Shown piece by piece: positions 39,212 to 48,053 of a DNA stretch of 64,000 nt; position 1 is the first letter of the stretch, and every line of letters begins with the position of its first letter. The notes under the pieces were generated by a model. That model ran no database searches. It saw only the letters and a list, made by a program, of their open reading frames with translations, and was not told the DNA's origin. The DNA comes from Dehalococcoides mccartyi (GTDB taxonomy: Bacteria; Chloroflexota; Dehalococcoidia; GIF9; DYGU01): assembly GCA_020724525.1 (NCBI GenBank), contig DYGU01000005.1:36529-100528 (forward strand). Reading direction: 5' to 3'. A program made the position numbers and the translations under genes.

Positions 39212-41518
39212 ATGGCAAGGACAGGGACTTTAGAGATAGCTCGGATAAGTGTTCGGGGGGTAGTGCAAGGGGTTGGGTTTCGTCCCTTTGTCTATCAATT
39301 AGCAACTAAATATGGCTTGACCGGTTGGGTATGTAATACCTCAGAGGATGTGAAGATTGAAGTAGAAGGGGATAGAGATACCCTTGAGCAATTTCTGTGG
39401 GAACTCCAGGCTCAGGCACCACCTTTGTCCCGTATCGAAAGTATCACCACCACCTACCATCCTCCCATAGGTTACAAAAAATTCCAAATTCGCCATAGTA
39501 TTGCCCAGGGTGGCAAATATCAGCTCGTTTCTCCCGATATCGCCACCTGCCAGGTTTGTCTTAAAGAGCTTTTAGACACCAATGACCGGCGCTATCGTTA
39601 TCCCTTCACCAATTGCACCAGTTGTGGTCCCCGTTTCACCATAATCAAAGATATCCCCTACGACCGCCCAAAAACTACTATGCACTCCTTCCAAATGTGT
39701 CATGAATGCCAGCGAGAATATGATGACCCCAAAAACCGCCGTTTCCATGCCCAGCCTAATGCCTGTCCTGTCTGTGGTCCCCAGCTTTTCTTAACAGATA
39801 GTTCAGGGAATCCAGTAACTTGCTCTGATACTATCACCACCGCCTCCCACCTCCTGAAGTCAGGAAAAATAATAGCTGTCAAAGGGTTAGGCGGTTTTCT
39901 CTTAGCCTGCGATGCTACTAACGAAACAGCCGTCAACCTTCTTCGTCAACGAAAACGGCGACCTTTCAAACCTTTTGCTATAATGGTGAAGGATATTGAA
40001 GAAGTCCAAAAGCATTGCTTCGTCTCTGAAAAAGAGAAGGAACTGCTCCTTTCACCCAAGGCACCTATCGTCCTTATGCCCTGGAAACAAGAATCCTCAG
40101 TATGTCGAGAAGTAGCTCCAAACTTAAAATATCTTGGGGTAATGCTCCCTTATACCCCGCTCCACCATCTTTTGCTCACAGAGCTAAAACTACCCTTAGT
40201 TATGACCAGTGGCAACATTAGCGAAGAGCCCATTGCCAAAGACAATGAGGAAGCTTTAAGGCGCCTTTCCCAACTTGCCGACTATTTCCTTATCCATAAC
40301 CGTGATGTTTATGCCCGCTACGATGATAGTGTTGTTTTTGTAGAAAGGAATGCCCCCCAACTTATTAGACGAGCCCGGGGTTATGCTCCTTATCATATCC
40401 GCCTCCCCTTTAAAGCTAAACAAATCCTTGCCTGTGGGGCTGAACTCAAAAATACCTTCTGCTTAACCAGGGATGAATATGCTTTTGTAAGTCAACATAT
40501 TGGAGATATGGAAAATATGGAAACTCTGGAACATTTTACAAATACTATTGAACTATACCAGAAACTTTTCCGTATCAAGCCCCAAATCATAGCCCATGAC
40601 TCCCATCCCGAATACCTTTCAACCAAATATGCCTGGGAATTAGCAGCTAAAGACCCAAAAATAAAACTGGTTCCAGTACAGCATCATCATGCTCATGTTG
40701 TTAGCTGTATGGTAGATAATAACCTATCGCCACCAGCTATTGGAGTCGCTTTTGACGGCACGGGGTTTGGTTCCGACGGACATATCTGGGGCGGTGAATT
40801 CCTGGTAGTGGATTACACTCATTTTGAACGCCTGGGACATTTAGAATACCTGCCTTTGCCCGGTGGTACCGTTGCCATACAAAAACCCTACCGCACTGTT
40901 ATTAGCTATATAGCTACCTTGTTAGGCGAAAGGATTCTCACCTCAAATCTTACCTTTTTAAAAGACATTAATAGACTGGAAATGGAACTCATCCTGAGAC
41001 AAATAAAAACAAAACTTAATTCCCCCCTCACTTCAAGTATGGGACGCCTCTTTGATGCTGTTTCGGCATTAATAGGTATTAGAGGCAGAATAGACTACGA
41101 AGGTCAGGCTGCCATTGAATTAGAAATGGCAGTTCACGATGATAGGGATAGCAACAATATTGAGAGCTATCCTTATTCAATAGCGGGCAGAAATGGAGTT
41201 AACATTGTCCTTTTAAGAGAGCTTTTCTCAGCTATAATTGAAGACCTAACTCATAGCGTTTCACCAAGTAATATATCCACCAAATTTCACAATACCATAG
41301 CCCGGATAGTAACCGAAATGTGCCAATTAATAGCCAGGAAAACAGGGATTAACCAGGTAGTTTTGAGTGGGGGTGTCTTCCAGAACCGTCTTCTCCTTAG
41401 AAAAATCGCCACCTTTCTTGAAACTGCCGGGTTTAAAGTTTTTACTCATAGGCAAGTTCCGTCAAACGACGGAGGAATTTCTCTGGGTCAAGTGGTCATA
41501 GCCCACTTCGCTTCTTAG
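39212..41518 (+). CDS. hypF: carbamoyltransferase HypF
   Basis: Acylphosphatase domain VRGVVQGVGFRPFVYQLA; zinc-finger CxxC motifs; VLSGGVFQNRLLL. Confidence 0.96.
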   Translation: MARTGTLEIARISVRGVVQGVGFRPFVYQLATKYGLTGWVCNTSEDVKIEVEGDRDTLEQFLWELQAQAPPLSRIESITTTYHPPIGYKKFQIRHSIAQGGKYQLVSPDIATCQVCLKELLDTNDRRYRYPFTNCTSCGPRFTIIKDIPYDRPKTTMHSFQMCHECQREYDDPKNRRFHAQPNACPVCGPQLFLTDSSGNPVTCSDTITTASHLLKSGKIIAVKGLGGFLLACDATNETAVNLLRQRKRRPFKPFAIMVKDIEEVQKHCFVSEKEKELLLSPKAPIVLMPWKQESSVCREVAPNLKYLGVMLPYTPLHHLLLTELKLPLVMTSGNISEEPIAKDNEEALRRLSQLADYFLIHNRDVYARYDDSVVFVERNAPQLIRRARGYAPYHIRLPFKAKQILACGAELKNTFCLTRDEYAFVSQHIGDMENMETLEHFTNTIELYQKLFRIKPQIIAHDSHPEYLSTKYAWELAAKDPKIKLVPVQHHHAHVVSCMVDNNLSPPAIGVAFDGTGFGSDGHIWGGEFLVVDYTHFERLGHLEYLPLPGGTVAIQKPYRTVISYIATLLGERILTSNLTFLKDINRLEMELILRQIKTKLNSPLTSSMGRLFDAVSALIGIRGRIDYEGQAAIELEMAVHDDRDSNNIESYPYSIAGRNGVNIVLLRELFSAIIEDLTHSVSPSNISTKFHNTIARIVTEMCQLIARKTGINQVVLSGGVFQNRLLLRKIATFLETAGFKVFTHRQVPSNDGGISLGQVVIAHFAS

Positions 41519-41532
41519 AAAGGGGAAGAACT

Positions 41533-41760
41533 ATGTGCCTGGCAGTACCGGTCCGAATCGTATCTGTTGAAGGAACCAATGCTGAGGTGGAAATCGGTGG
41601 GTTAAAGCGTAAAATTAGTATCTGGCTAACTCCGGAAGCCAAAGTTGGCGATTATGTTCTGCTCCATACTGGCTATGCCATAAATGTTATTGACGAAGTA
41701 GAAGCTCAAAAAACTTTGGAGTTACTGCAAGAAATGATAAGTACAGATGAGGTTCATTGA
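41533..41760 (+). CDS. hypC: hydrogenase maturation chaperone HypC
   Basis: MCLAVPVRIVSVEG...VGDYVLLHTGYAINVIDEVEA. Confidence 0.96.
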   Translation: MCLAVPVRIVSVEGTNAEVEIGGLKRKISIWLTPEAKVGDYVLLHTGYAINVIDEVEAQKTLELLQEMISTDEVH

Positions 41761-42853
41761 CGAATACCGCAATGTCGATTTAGGACAAAAATTAGTCAGT
41801 CGAATTCACCGAGTGTGCACCCAACCAATAAAATTGATGGAATTTTGTGGTGGACATACCACAGCTATACTCAAATACGGTATCCGACAACTCCTTCCCC
41901 AAACAGTAGAAATGCTTTCTGGTCCTGGTTGTCCAGTATGTGTCACAACTAATGCCGACCTTGATAAAGCAATTGCCTTAGCTCACCTACCCAATGTTAT
42001 CATTACCACTTTCGGTGATATGATGAAAGTCCCCGGTAGTTATTCAAGTCTACAACAAGCTAAGGCTGACGGGGCTGATATCAGGATAGTTTATTCGGTG
42101 CGAGATGCTCTTGACATCACCCAGAATAACCCAAAAAAGTCAGTTATCTTCATCGGCATCGGTTTTGAAACTACCGCCCCGACTCTGGCGGCTTCTATTC
42201 TTGAAGCGGAGCAAAAGGAAATTAAAAACTTCTATGTCCTCTCGCTCCTTAAATTATGTCCACCAGCAATCAAACTTCTCTTGATGATAGCGCTCGTTGG
42301 ACTGAGTGAGGTTAAACTCGACGGGATTGTTTGCCCTGGGCATGTGAGTGCGATTATTGGTTCTTATCCGTGGGAATTTATTCCACGCCAGTATAACATC
42401 GCTTGCGTCATTTCTGGCTTTGAACCTTTAGATATCTTGCTTTCTTTAGTCATGCTAATTGACCAAATTGAGCTGGAAAAACCTAAAGTGGAAATAGCCT
42501 ATCGCCGCGGGGTAAAGCCTGAGGGAAACAGACAAGCCCAGGAACTCATGGCTCGGGTCTTTGAACCCACCACAGCCACCTGGAGAGGGATTGGCAAAGT
42601 CCCCCTCGGTGGCTTAAAACTCAAAAAAGAATATGAACGTTTTAACGCTGAAAGTACTTTCTCAATAACCCCACCACTACCAAGAGAACCAAAGGCATGC
42701 CTTTGTGGTGATATCCTCCGTGGTGCTAAAAGACCTCCTGAATGTAAACTCTTCGGTGAAAGTTGTACACCAGAAAATCCCATCGGTCCCTGCATGGTTT
42801 CCTCAGAAGGTGCTTGCGCTGCCTATTTCCATTACGGAGTCAGCTATGGCTAA
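41747..42853 (+). CDS. hypD: hydrogenase formation protein HypD
   Basis: KLMEFCGGHTTAILKYGIRQLLP; SGPGCPVCVT; GFETTAPT; CICGDILRGAKRPPECKLFG-type motif. Confidence 0.96.
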   Translation: MRFIDEYRNVDLGQKLVSRIHRVCTQPIKLMEFCGGHTTAILKYGIRQLLPQTVEMLSGPGCPVCVTTNADLDKAIALAHLPNVIITTFGDMMKVPGSYSSLQQAKADGADIRIVYSVRDALDITQNNPKKSVIFIGIGFETTAPTLAASILEAEQKEIKNFYVLSLLKLCPPAIKLLLMIALVGLSEVKLDGIVCPGHVSAIIGSYPWEFIPRQYNIACVISGFEPLDILLSLVMLIDQIELEKPKVEIAYRRGVKPEGNRQAQELMARVFEPTTATWRGIGKVPLGGLKLKKEYERFNAESTFSITPPLPREPKACLCGDILRGAKRPPECKLFGESCTPENPIGPCMVSSEGACAAYFHYGVSYG

Positions 42854-43850
42854 AACAATATTACTGGCTCACGGCAGTGGCGGAAAACTTAGCCATGATC
42901 TAATCGAAAACAACTTGGTGCCGCCTTTTAGCAATCCAATCCTTAATAAATTGGACGATTCGGCTATCTTCGAACTTAGTGGTCGGTTGGCATTTACTAC
43001 CGATAGTTATGTGGTCAGCCCTATCTTCTTTCCCGGCGGCGACATTGGCAGATTAGCTGTTTACGGCACCGTTAATGACTTAGCCATGTGTGGAGCAACA
43101 CCTTTTTACTTAAGTATCTCTCTAATCATCGAAGAAGGCTTCCCTATGGAAGAACTTAAAATTATAGTCAACTCCATAAAGGAGGCAGCCGAAAGGGCTA
43201 AAGTAAAAATAGTTACCGGGGATACTAAAGTAGTCAACCGAGGTAGCGCTGACAAATTATTTATCAATAGTTCTGGTTTGGGACTAATCTCTTCGGGAGT
43301 AAACATCTCCGGTTCTAACGCCCACCCTGGTGATAAGCTTATCCTGAGTGGCACTATTGGCGACCATGGCATTGCCGTTATGAGTCAGCGAGAAGGATTA
43401 AAGTTTTCCTCATCTATAGAAAGCGACTGTGCTCCTCTTCACGAACTTGTCACTGAAATGTTAGAAGTTTCCCAAAAAATTCACTGCTTGCGTGACCCTA
43501 CCAGAGGTGGGTTAGCCACTATCCTGAACGAACTTGCTAAACAATCTAATGTAGGTATTTGGATAGAAGAAGACAAGATACCCATTACCAACCCGGTCCG
43601 GGCAGCCTGTGAACTTTTGGGCTTCGATCCTCTCTATGTAGCCAATGAAGGTAAATTGGTAGCTGTAGTTGCCCCTGAGGATACTGAAGCTGTCCTAAAT
43701 AAAATAAAGCAAAATCAATTCGGTGTTAATGCCTCCATATTCGGAGAAGTAAGGGAAGAACCAAAGGGAAAAGTAATAATGAAAATGACGTTGGGCGCAT
43801 CACGACTTGTTGATATGCTCACCGGAGAATTATTACCCCGAATATGCTAA
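42846..43850 (+). CDS. hypE: carbamoyl-dehydratase HypE
   Basis: LLAHGSGGKLSHDLIE; DDSAIFELSGRLAFTTDSYVVSPIFFPGGDIG; ends LPRIC. Start trimmed to ATG 42846. Confidence 0.95.
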   Translation: MAKTILLAHGSGGKLSHDLIENNLVPPFSNPILNKLDDSAIFELSGRLAFTTDSYVVSPIFFPGGDIGRLAVYGTVNDLAMCGATPFYLSISLIIEEGFPMEELKIIVNSIKEAAERAKVKIVTGDTKVVNRGSADKLFINSSGLGLISSGVNISGSNAHPGDKLILSGTIGDHGIAVMSQREGLKFSSSIESDCAPLHELVTEMLEVSQKIHCLRDPTRGGLATILNELAKQSNVGIWIEEDKIPITNPVRAACELLGFDPLYVANEGKLVAVVAPEDTEAVLNKIKQNQFGVNASIFGEVREEPKGKVIMKMTLGASRLVDMLTGELLPRIC

Positions 43851-43959
43851 ACGTAACGGCTCTTTTGTTGTATGGCTATCCTCACCCAAGTCGGGCCGGA
43901 TCCTGGTTACCTTGTTGATTTGGCTCTCTCCTCAGCTATACGCCATTCATGCATTGAAG

Positions 43960-44454
43960 TCAGAAGTAGTTTTTTACTATATATTTGCAGACCTTGGGGA
44001 CAGCATCTTGAAGTTTTTTTGACAGTCCTGGCTTCACCGTTTCCGGTATGCATTCTGGCTGGACAGCAAGCAAGATCACCTCTACATGACACAAATCTCT
44101 CAGCTCTTTCAGTAGATTTGAGGTCGGCAGTTGGTGAACGGAGAAATCGTCAATTTTCCTCTCCGGGAGGTCTTCAACCGGCATAGTAAAAATCTCCCCA
44201 GGTGCCCTCTGGCAATCCAGGGCATCAACAACGATTATCCTCTTTGGCTTTTTTTCAGCAAGAGCAATGTTAACAAGTATTTCCCTTGCCCCTGTCCCTA
44301 CATCAAGAACACAGACGTCGTCGGGAATCTGAAAATGCTTTTCCAGATAGTTAATCACCGCCGGACCAAAGCCATCGTCACCGAAAAGTGTGTTGCCGCA
44401 GCCCAGTATAAGGGTAGACTTCTGATAGCATTCAGGGACATAATCCATAATCAA
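43960..44454 (-). CDS. NiFe-hydrogenase maturation protease
   Basis: LILGCGNTLFGDDGFGPAVINYLEKHF; VVDALDCQRAPGEIF. Confidence 0.9.
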   Translation of the reverse strand: MIMDYVPECYQKSTLILGCGNTLFGDDGFGPAVINYLEKHFQIPDDVCVLDVGTGAREILVNIALAEKKPKRIIVVDALDCQRAPGEIFTMPVEDLPERKIDDFSVHQLPTSNLLKELRDLCHVEVILLAVQPECIPETVKPGLSKKLQDAVPKVCKYIVKNYF

Positions 44455-45887
44455 TTCATCAAGGTATCAATTATTTCTCCTGCGGCATTCAAGATGTCAA
44501 TCTTTACCGCAATCCTGCCATCAAGCTCATGGGTAGCACAGGAAAAACAAGGGTCATAGGCACGGATTGACATTTCTATTTTGTTCAGCAATCCCTGGTC
44601 GTATACCCCATTTTTAATCAAATCAATAGCCGACCTTTTGACCGACATGTTTATCGGAGCATTATTGTGAGTTGTTCCCACGATAAGGTTACACTTGGTC
44701 ACGATGCCCCTGTCATCAGTCTCGTAGTCGTGGATGAGCGTCCCTCGAGGTGCCTCAACTGAGCCAACACCACGTGCCGCCCGGGGTGTAACCGCCTTCC
44801 ACGTATTGGGGTCTGTTATCTCCGGGTCATTCAAGAGCTCTATTGCCTTTTCGGCGGAATAAACTAATTCAATCAACCTTGCCCAGTGATAGAGCAAGGT
44901 TAGCTGGGCTGGACGACCGAAGTTGTTTCTGAATTCCTCCAGTTCCTTCTGGGCAAGTGGCGTAGGAATTCGGTCACAAACGTTAATCCTCGCCAGAGCG
45001 TTTACCCGATATATGCCCACCGGATTATCAAGAGTCATCGAGAACCGGCTCATTTTCTTGTAATACGGGAACTTAAGATAAGACCAGGGCTCCACATGCT
45101 CGCCAATATAATCCAGATAGTTCTCGGCAGGAAAATCCTCATATTTACCATCAGGCGTCATCAGGCGCAGATTTCCATCATAAAGGTTTAGCTCACCATC
45201 TTTAACTGTCCCCAAAAAACCAGTCTCAATAGTAGCCAATGACTTAACCACATCCAGATACTTTGGGAAAATTTCCTTCTTAGCAAAATCAATGGCAAAA
45301 GTGGCAAAATCAAGACATTCCTTTGCCATCTCCTTCAGTTGGTCTCGCTCCTTTTCGGTAAGGGGTTTACTCCAACCACCGGGGACGGAAACATCAGGGT
45401 GGATAGCTTTGCCACCAAGAGTCTGGGTCATCATCTGCCCCAGGTATCTTGCCCGGACTACCTGCTTGGCGATATTGGGAACTTTCTGGATTATGCCGAC
45501 TACATTTCTTATCGAATAGTCAGCCTCAGGTCCCATTACAAAGTCGGGTCCTGAAAGTATGAAGAAATGTAGTGTATGGCTGTGAATAAAATGAGCCATA
45601 TAGGCAAGTTCTCTGAGCTTTTTGGCGACTGGTGGAATGTCTACACCAAAAACAGCGTCGCATGCCTTAGCAGAAGCCAGATGATGTGCCCAGGGACATA
45701 CTCCACAAATACGGGGGACGATGCGAGGCAACTCCTCAACTGGTCTCCCAATAGCAAACTGCTCAAACCCCCTCAGTTCCGGAATATTTACCCTGGTATC
45801 GGCAACATTTCCCTGGTCATCAAGTTGAATAGTTATCTTGGCATGACCTTCAATCCGTGTAACCGGCTGAATAACAATCTGTTTCAT
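44451..45887 (-). CDS. mvhA: NiFe hydrogenase large subunit (MvhA-like, group 3)
   Basis: RICGVCPWAHHLASAKACDAVFG; C-terminal AYDPCFSCATHELDG with extension for protease processing. Confidence 0.95.
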   Translation of the reverse strand: MKQIVIQPVTRIEGHAKITIQLDDQGNVADTRVNIPELRGFEQFAIGRPVEELPRIVPRICGVCPWAHHLASAKACDAVFGVDIPPVAKKLRELAYMAHFIHSHTLHFFILSGPDFVMGPEADYSIRNVVGIIQKVPNIAKQVVRARYLGQMMTQTLGGKAIHPDVSVPGGWSKPLTEKERDQLKEMAKECLDFATFAIDFAKKEIFPKYLDVVKSLATIETGFLGTVKDGELNLYDGNLRLMTPDGKYEDFPAENYLDYIGEHVEPWSYLKFPYYKKMSRFSMTLDNPVGIYRVNALARINVCDRIPTPLAQKELEEFRNNFGRPAQLTLLYHWARLIELVYSAEKAIELLNDPEITDPNTWKAVTPRAARGVGSVEAPRGTLIHDYETDDRGIVTKCNLIVGTTHNNAPINMSVKRSAIDLIKNGVYDQGLLNKIEMSIRAYDPCFSCATHELDGRIAVKIDILNAAGEIIDTLMN

Positions 45888-45916
45888 CTTGTGCCTCCTT
45901 TTTTAACCTTAATTGT

Positions 45917-46840
45917 TTACCTTGCTGGCAGCGGTCTTAGGCGACCCACTACACCTATGAACCGGTTAAAAGTCGCCATCCTGTCTTCTATCTCTTTAGG
46001 GTCAAGCCCAATAGAAGACAGTGCGCCCATCATGTCGACCATGGGATTAGCGCCCTCTCGTATCGGACCAAAACAACCACGACAGGTCATATATGCCTTT
46101 ACACACCGAGGAATTTTTTCAGCGCCACCACAACCAGTCCTTGTCGCCGGTCCCTGACAGAGAAAACCTTGCTCCATAAAACAGCGTATCTCCTCAAACT
46201 TCTGCCCTGGGGTGAATTCAACCTTTTCTAAGGGTCTTTTTAATTTGGTGACTGCCTTTTTCTCCCTTTTCACCGGGCAGTCATCGCAAACACTGCGCTC
46301 AGCAAGAGAAAAGAGCTTACCTTCTAAGAGGCAGGTTAAAGCCTCAGCGACTAACTCAGGGGTAGTCGGGCAACCAGGCAAACCTACGTCAATCTTAACC
46401 ACTTCGCTCACTGAATACACACGGTCCTTAAGCGGTGGGATATCAACTGTGGGATTATCGGCAGGGTCGGTGCTTTTGGTTTGTCGATAGACCATGTCCA
46501 ATATTTGGCTGGTAGTATACATATTTGCCAGTGCCGGGACCCCACCAAAATTGGCACAGGAGCCAAGGGCGATTAATGTCTTGCATTTCTTTCTCATCTC
46601 CTCCGCTATATGCTTGTTCTCTTCGTTTCGTATACCCCCAGTTATTATCCCCACATCCGCCTCCGGGATTTCTAATGCTGTCTTTTCTCCGGTTTGCCCA
46701 TAGTATTTATGGTCCATCTGGACAGGCATATGCACAAATTCCAGTTTCGGCAGCAATTCCAGAAGCGCCTCTCCCAGGTCTAAGATTGCTACCTCACAAC
46801 CACCACATGTTGCTAACCACTCTTCAGCGACTCGTACCAT
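45917..46840 (-). CDS. mvhG: NiFe hydrogenase small subunit (MvhG-like)
   Basis: TCGGCEVAILDLGE; GSCANFGGVPALANM; GLPGCPTTPELVAEAL; CRGCFGP. Confidence 0.95.
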   Translation of the reverse strand: MVRVAEEWLATCGGCEVAILDLGEALLELLPKLEFVHMPVQMDHKYYGQTGEKTALEIPEADVGIITGGIRNEENKHIAEEMRKKCKTLIALGSCANFGGVPALANMYTTSQILDMVYRQTKSTDPADNPTVDIPPLKDRVYSVSEVVKIDVGLPGCPTTPELVAEALTCLLEGKLFSLAERSVCDDCPVKREKKAVTKLKRPLEKVEFTPGQKFEEIRCFMEQGFLCQGPATRTGCGGAEKIPRCVKAYMTCRGCFGPIREGANPMVDMMGALSSIGLDPKEIEDRMATFNRFIGVVGRLRPLPAR

Positions 46841-46868
46841 TTTTAACCTCCTTTTCTTAGCTTTGAAT

Positions 46869-47171
46869 TCAGGATTTTAACTTTTTAATCAGATCTAAAA
46901 CCTCTTCCAGTTTGTCTATAAGGCTTTTTAGTGGCCCCCAGGGAAGAGCAACAACCCTTTCCCTCGGGTTCTTGCCCTCCTTGGTTTCGCTCTCTTTCCG
47001 TTGAATAATCTCAGTAATAGCCATGGCATACAAAATTTGCTCCTCTTTATCTTCCTTATCAGCAAGACACTTTAGCAGTGGTAAAAGAGATTGTTCGTTT
47101 TTCAAGATTTGCTCAATATTCGGCTTTATTTTATTTACTTTATCCCGAAATTCTTTTATCTTTTCCTCCAT
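46869..47171 (-). CDS. hypothetical helical protein
   Basis: 100 aa, charge-rich helical composition, co-directional within the Mvh/Hdr cluster. Confidence 0.55.
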   Translation of the reverse strand: MEEKIKEFRDKVNKIKPNIEQILKNEQSLLPLLKCLADKEDKEEQILYAMAITEIIQRKESETKEGKNPRERVVALPWGPLKSLIDKLEEVLDLIKKLKS

Positions 47172-47191
47172 CTCCTTCCCTTCTTAAACTT

Positions 47192-47404
47192 TTACTTTTT
47201 TAATAAAGGGCATTCCCTTTTAAGAGCTTCTAAAGACTTTTCTACCTCCCCAAGCCTTTTCCCATGGTAACCTAAAGACTTCTCTGTCTCCTCGAGCCTT
47301 TTCTCATGATAATTTACAACCTTAGTTATGCCTCCCAAACGAAACGCAATCCATAACAGCACAGCTAAGTTCACAACTGCTAATCCTAAATTAGCCCATT
47401 CCAT
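47192..47404 (-). CDS. small protein: N-terminal TM helix plus coiled coil with internal repeat
   Basis: LGLAVVNLAVLLWIAFRLG; YHEKRLEETEKSLG / YHGKRLGEVEKSLE tandem 14-aa repeat. Confidence 0.6.
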   Translation of the reverse strand: MEWANLGLAVVNLAVLLWIAFRLGGITKVVNYHEKRLEETEKSLGYHGKRLGEVEKSLEALKRECPLLKK

Positions 47405-47416
47405 CTTTACCTTCCT

Positions 47417-47617
47417 TTAGACTGGCTTTCCTTCAACTACAACTTCTTTAACTACCCTTCGGGTGAACAGGAAAAATTGGTTCCCCTCTTCAACCAACTC
47501 AACCTCAAATCCGTCATCTTTATATTTTTGAGCGATTCCCCTCCATTCTATCTCATCAGTGTAGACCCTTCCGTCCCACATAAACTTTTTACCGCTAAAT
47601 ATTCGCGCTAACTCCAT
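47417..47617 (-). CDS. hypothetical small protein
   Basis: 66 aa ORF between co-directional genes. Confidence 0.5.
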   Translation of the reverse strand: MELARIFSGKKFMWDGRVYTDEIEWRGIAQKYKDDGFEVELVEEGNQFFLFTRRVVKEVVVEGKPV

Positions 47618-47631
47618 TTGAAATTTTCACC

Positions 47632-48048
47632 TCAGGTTTTATAAGGGCTAGGACCTAACTCCTTGATTTTCTCCGTCATTTCGGTTATTACCTGAGCGAA
47701 TCTACTCCCTTCTGAGGCAGAGACCCATTCCAACCTGAACCTTTCTTCCTCAATACCAAAGTCCTGTAGCATAAGTTTAATTGCCTCCGCTCGCTTCTCC
47801 GCTTTTAAGTTCCCCTCCAGGTAATGACAGTCCCCAGGGTGACATCCACACATCAATACACCGTCAGCCCCTTTAGTTAAGGCATCCATCACTAAATTGG
47901 GATGAACCATGCCGGAGCACATCACCCTGATTATACGTATATTGGGTGGATACTGCATTCTGGAGACACCAGCTAAATCCGCCCCAGCGTAGGAACACCA
48001 GTTGCAGCAGAAGCCTATGATTAGCGGTTCAAAAGTTTCCTTAGCCAT
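47632..48048 (-). CDS. mvhD: MvhD-like hydrogenase iron-sulfur subunit, cluster 2
   Basis: GFCCNWCSYAGADLAGVSRMQYPPNIRIIRVMCSGMVHPNLVMDALTKGADGVLMCGCHPGDCHY. Confidence 0.95.
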   Translation of the reverse strand: MAKETFEPLIIGFCCNWCSYAGADLAGVSRMQYPPNIRIIRVMCSGMVHPNLVMDALTKGADGVLMCGCHPGDCHYLEGNLKAEKRAEAIKLMLQDFGIEEERFRLEWVSASEGSRFAQVITEMTEKIKELGPSPYKT

Positions 48049-48053
48049 TTTTC

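Noticed and set aside
45576-46157. 193-aa + strand ORF antisense to mvhA/mvhG
   Set aside because: Opposes two strongly supported hydrogenase genes; low-complexity composition typical of shadow ORFs.
44451-48048. Selenocysteine (TGA) codons in hydrogenase or MvhD-like genes
   Set aside because: Expected cysteine positions (RICGVC, DPCFSC, CCNWCSYAG) are encoded by Cys codons and ORFs are uninterrupted.
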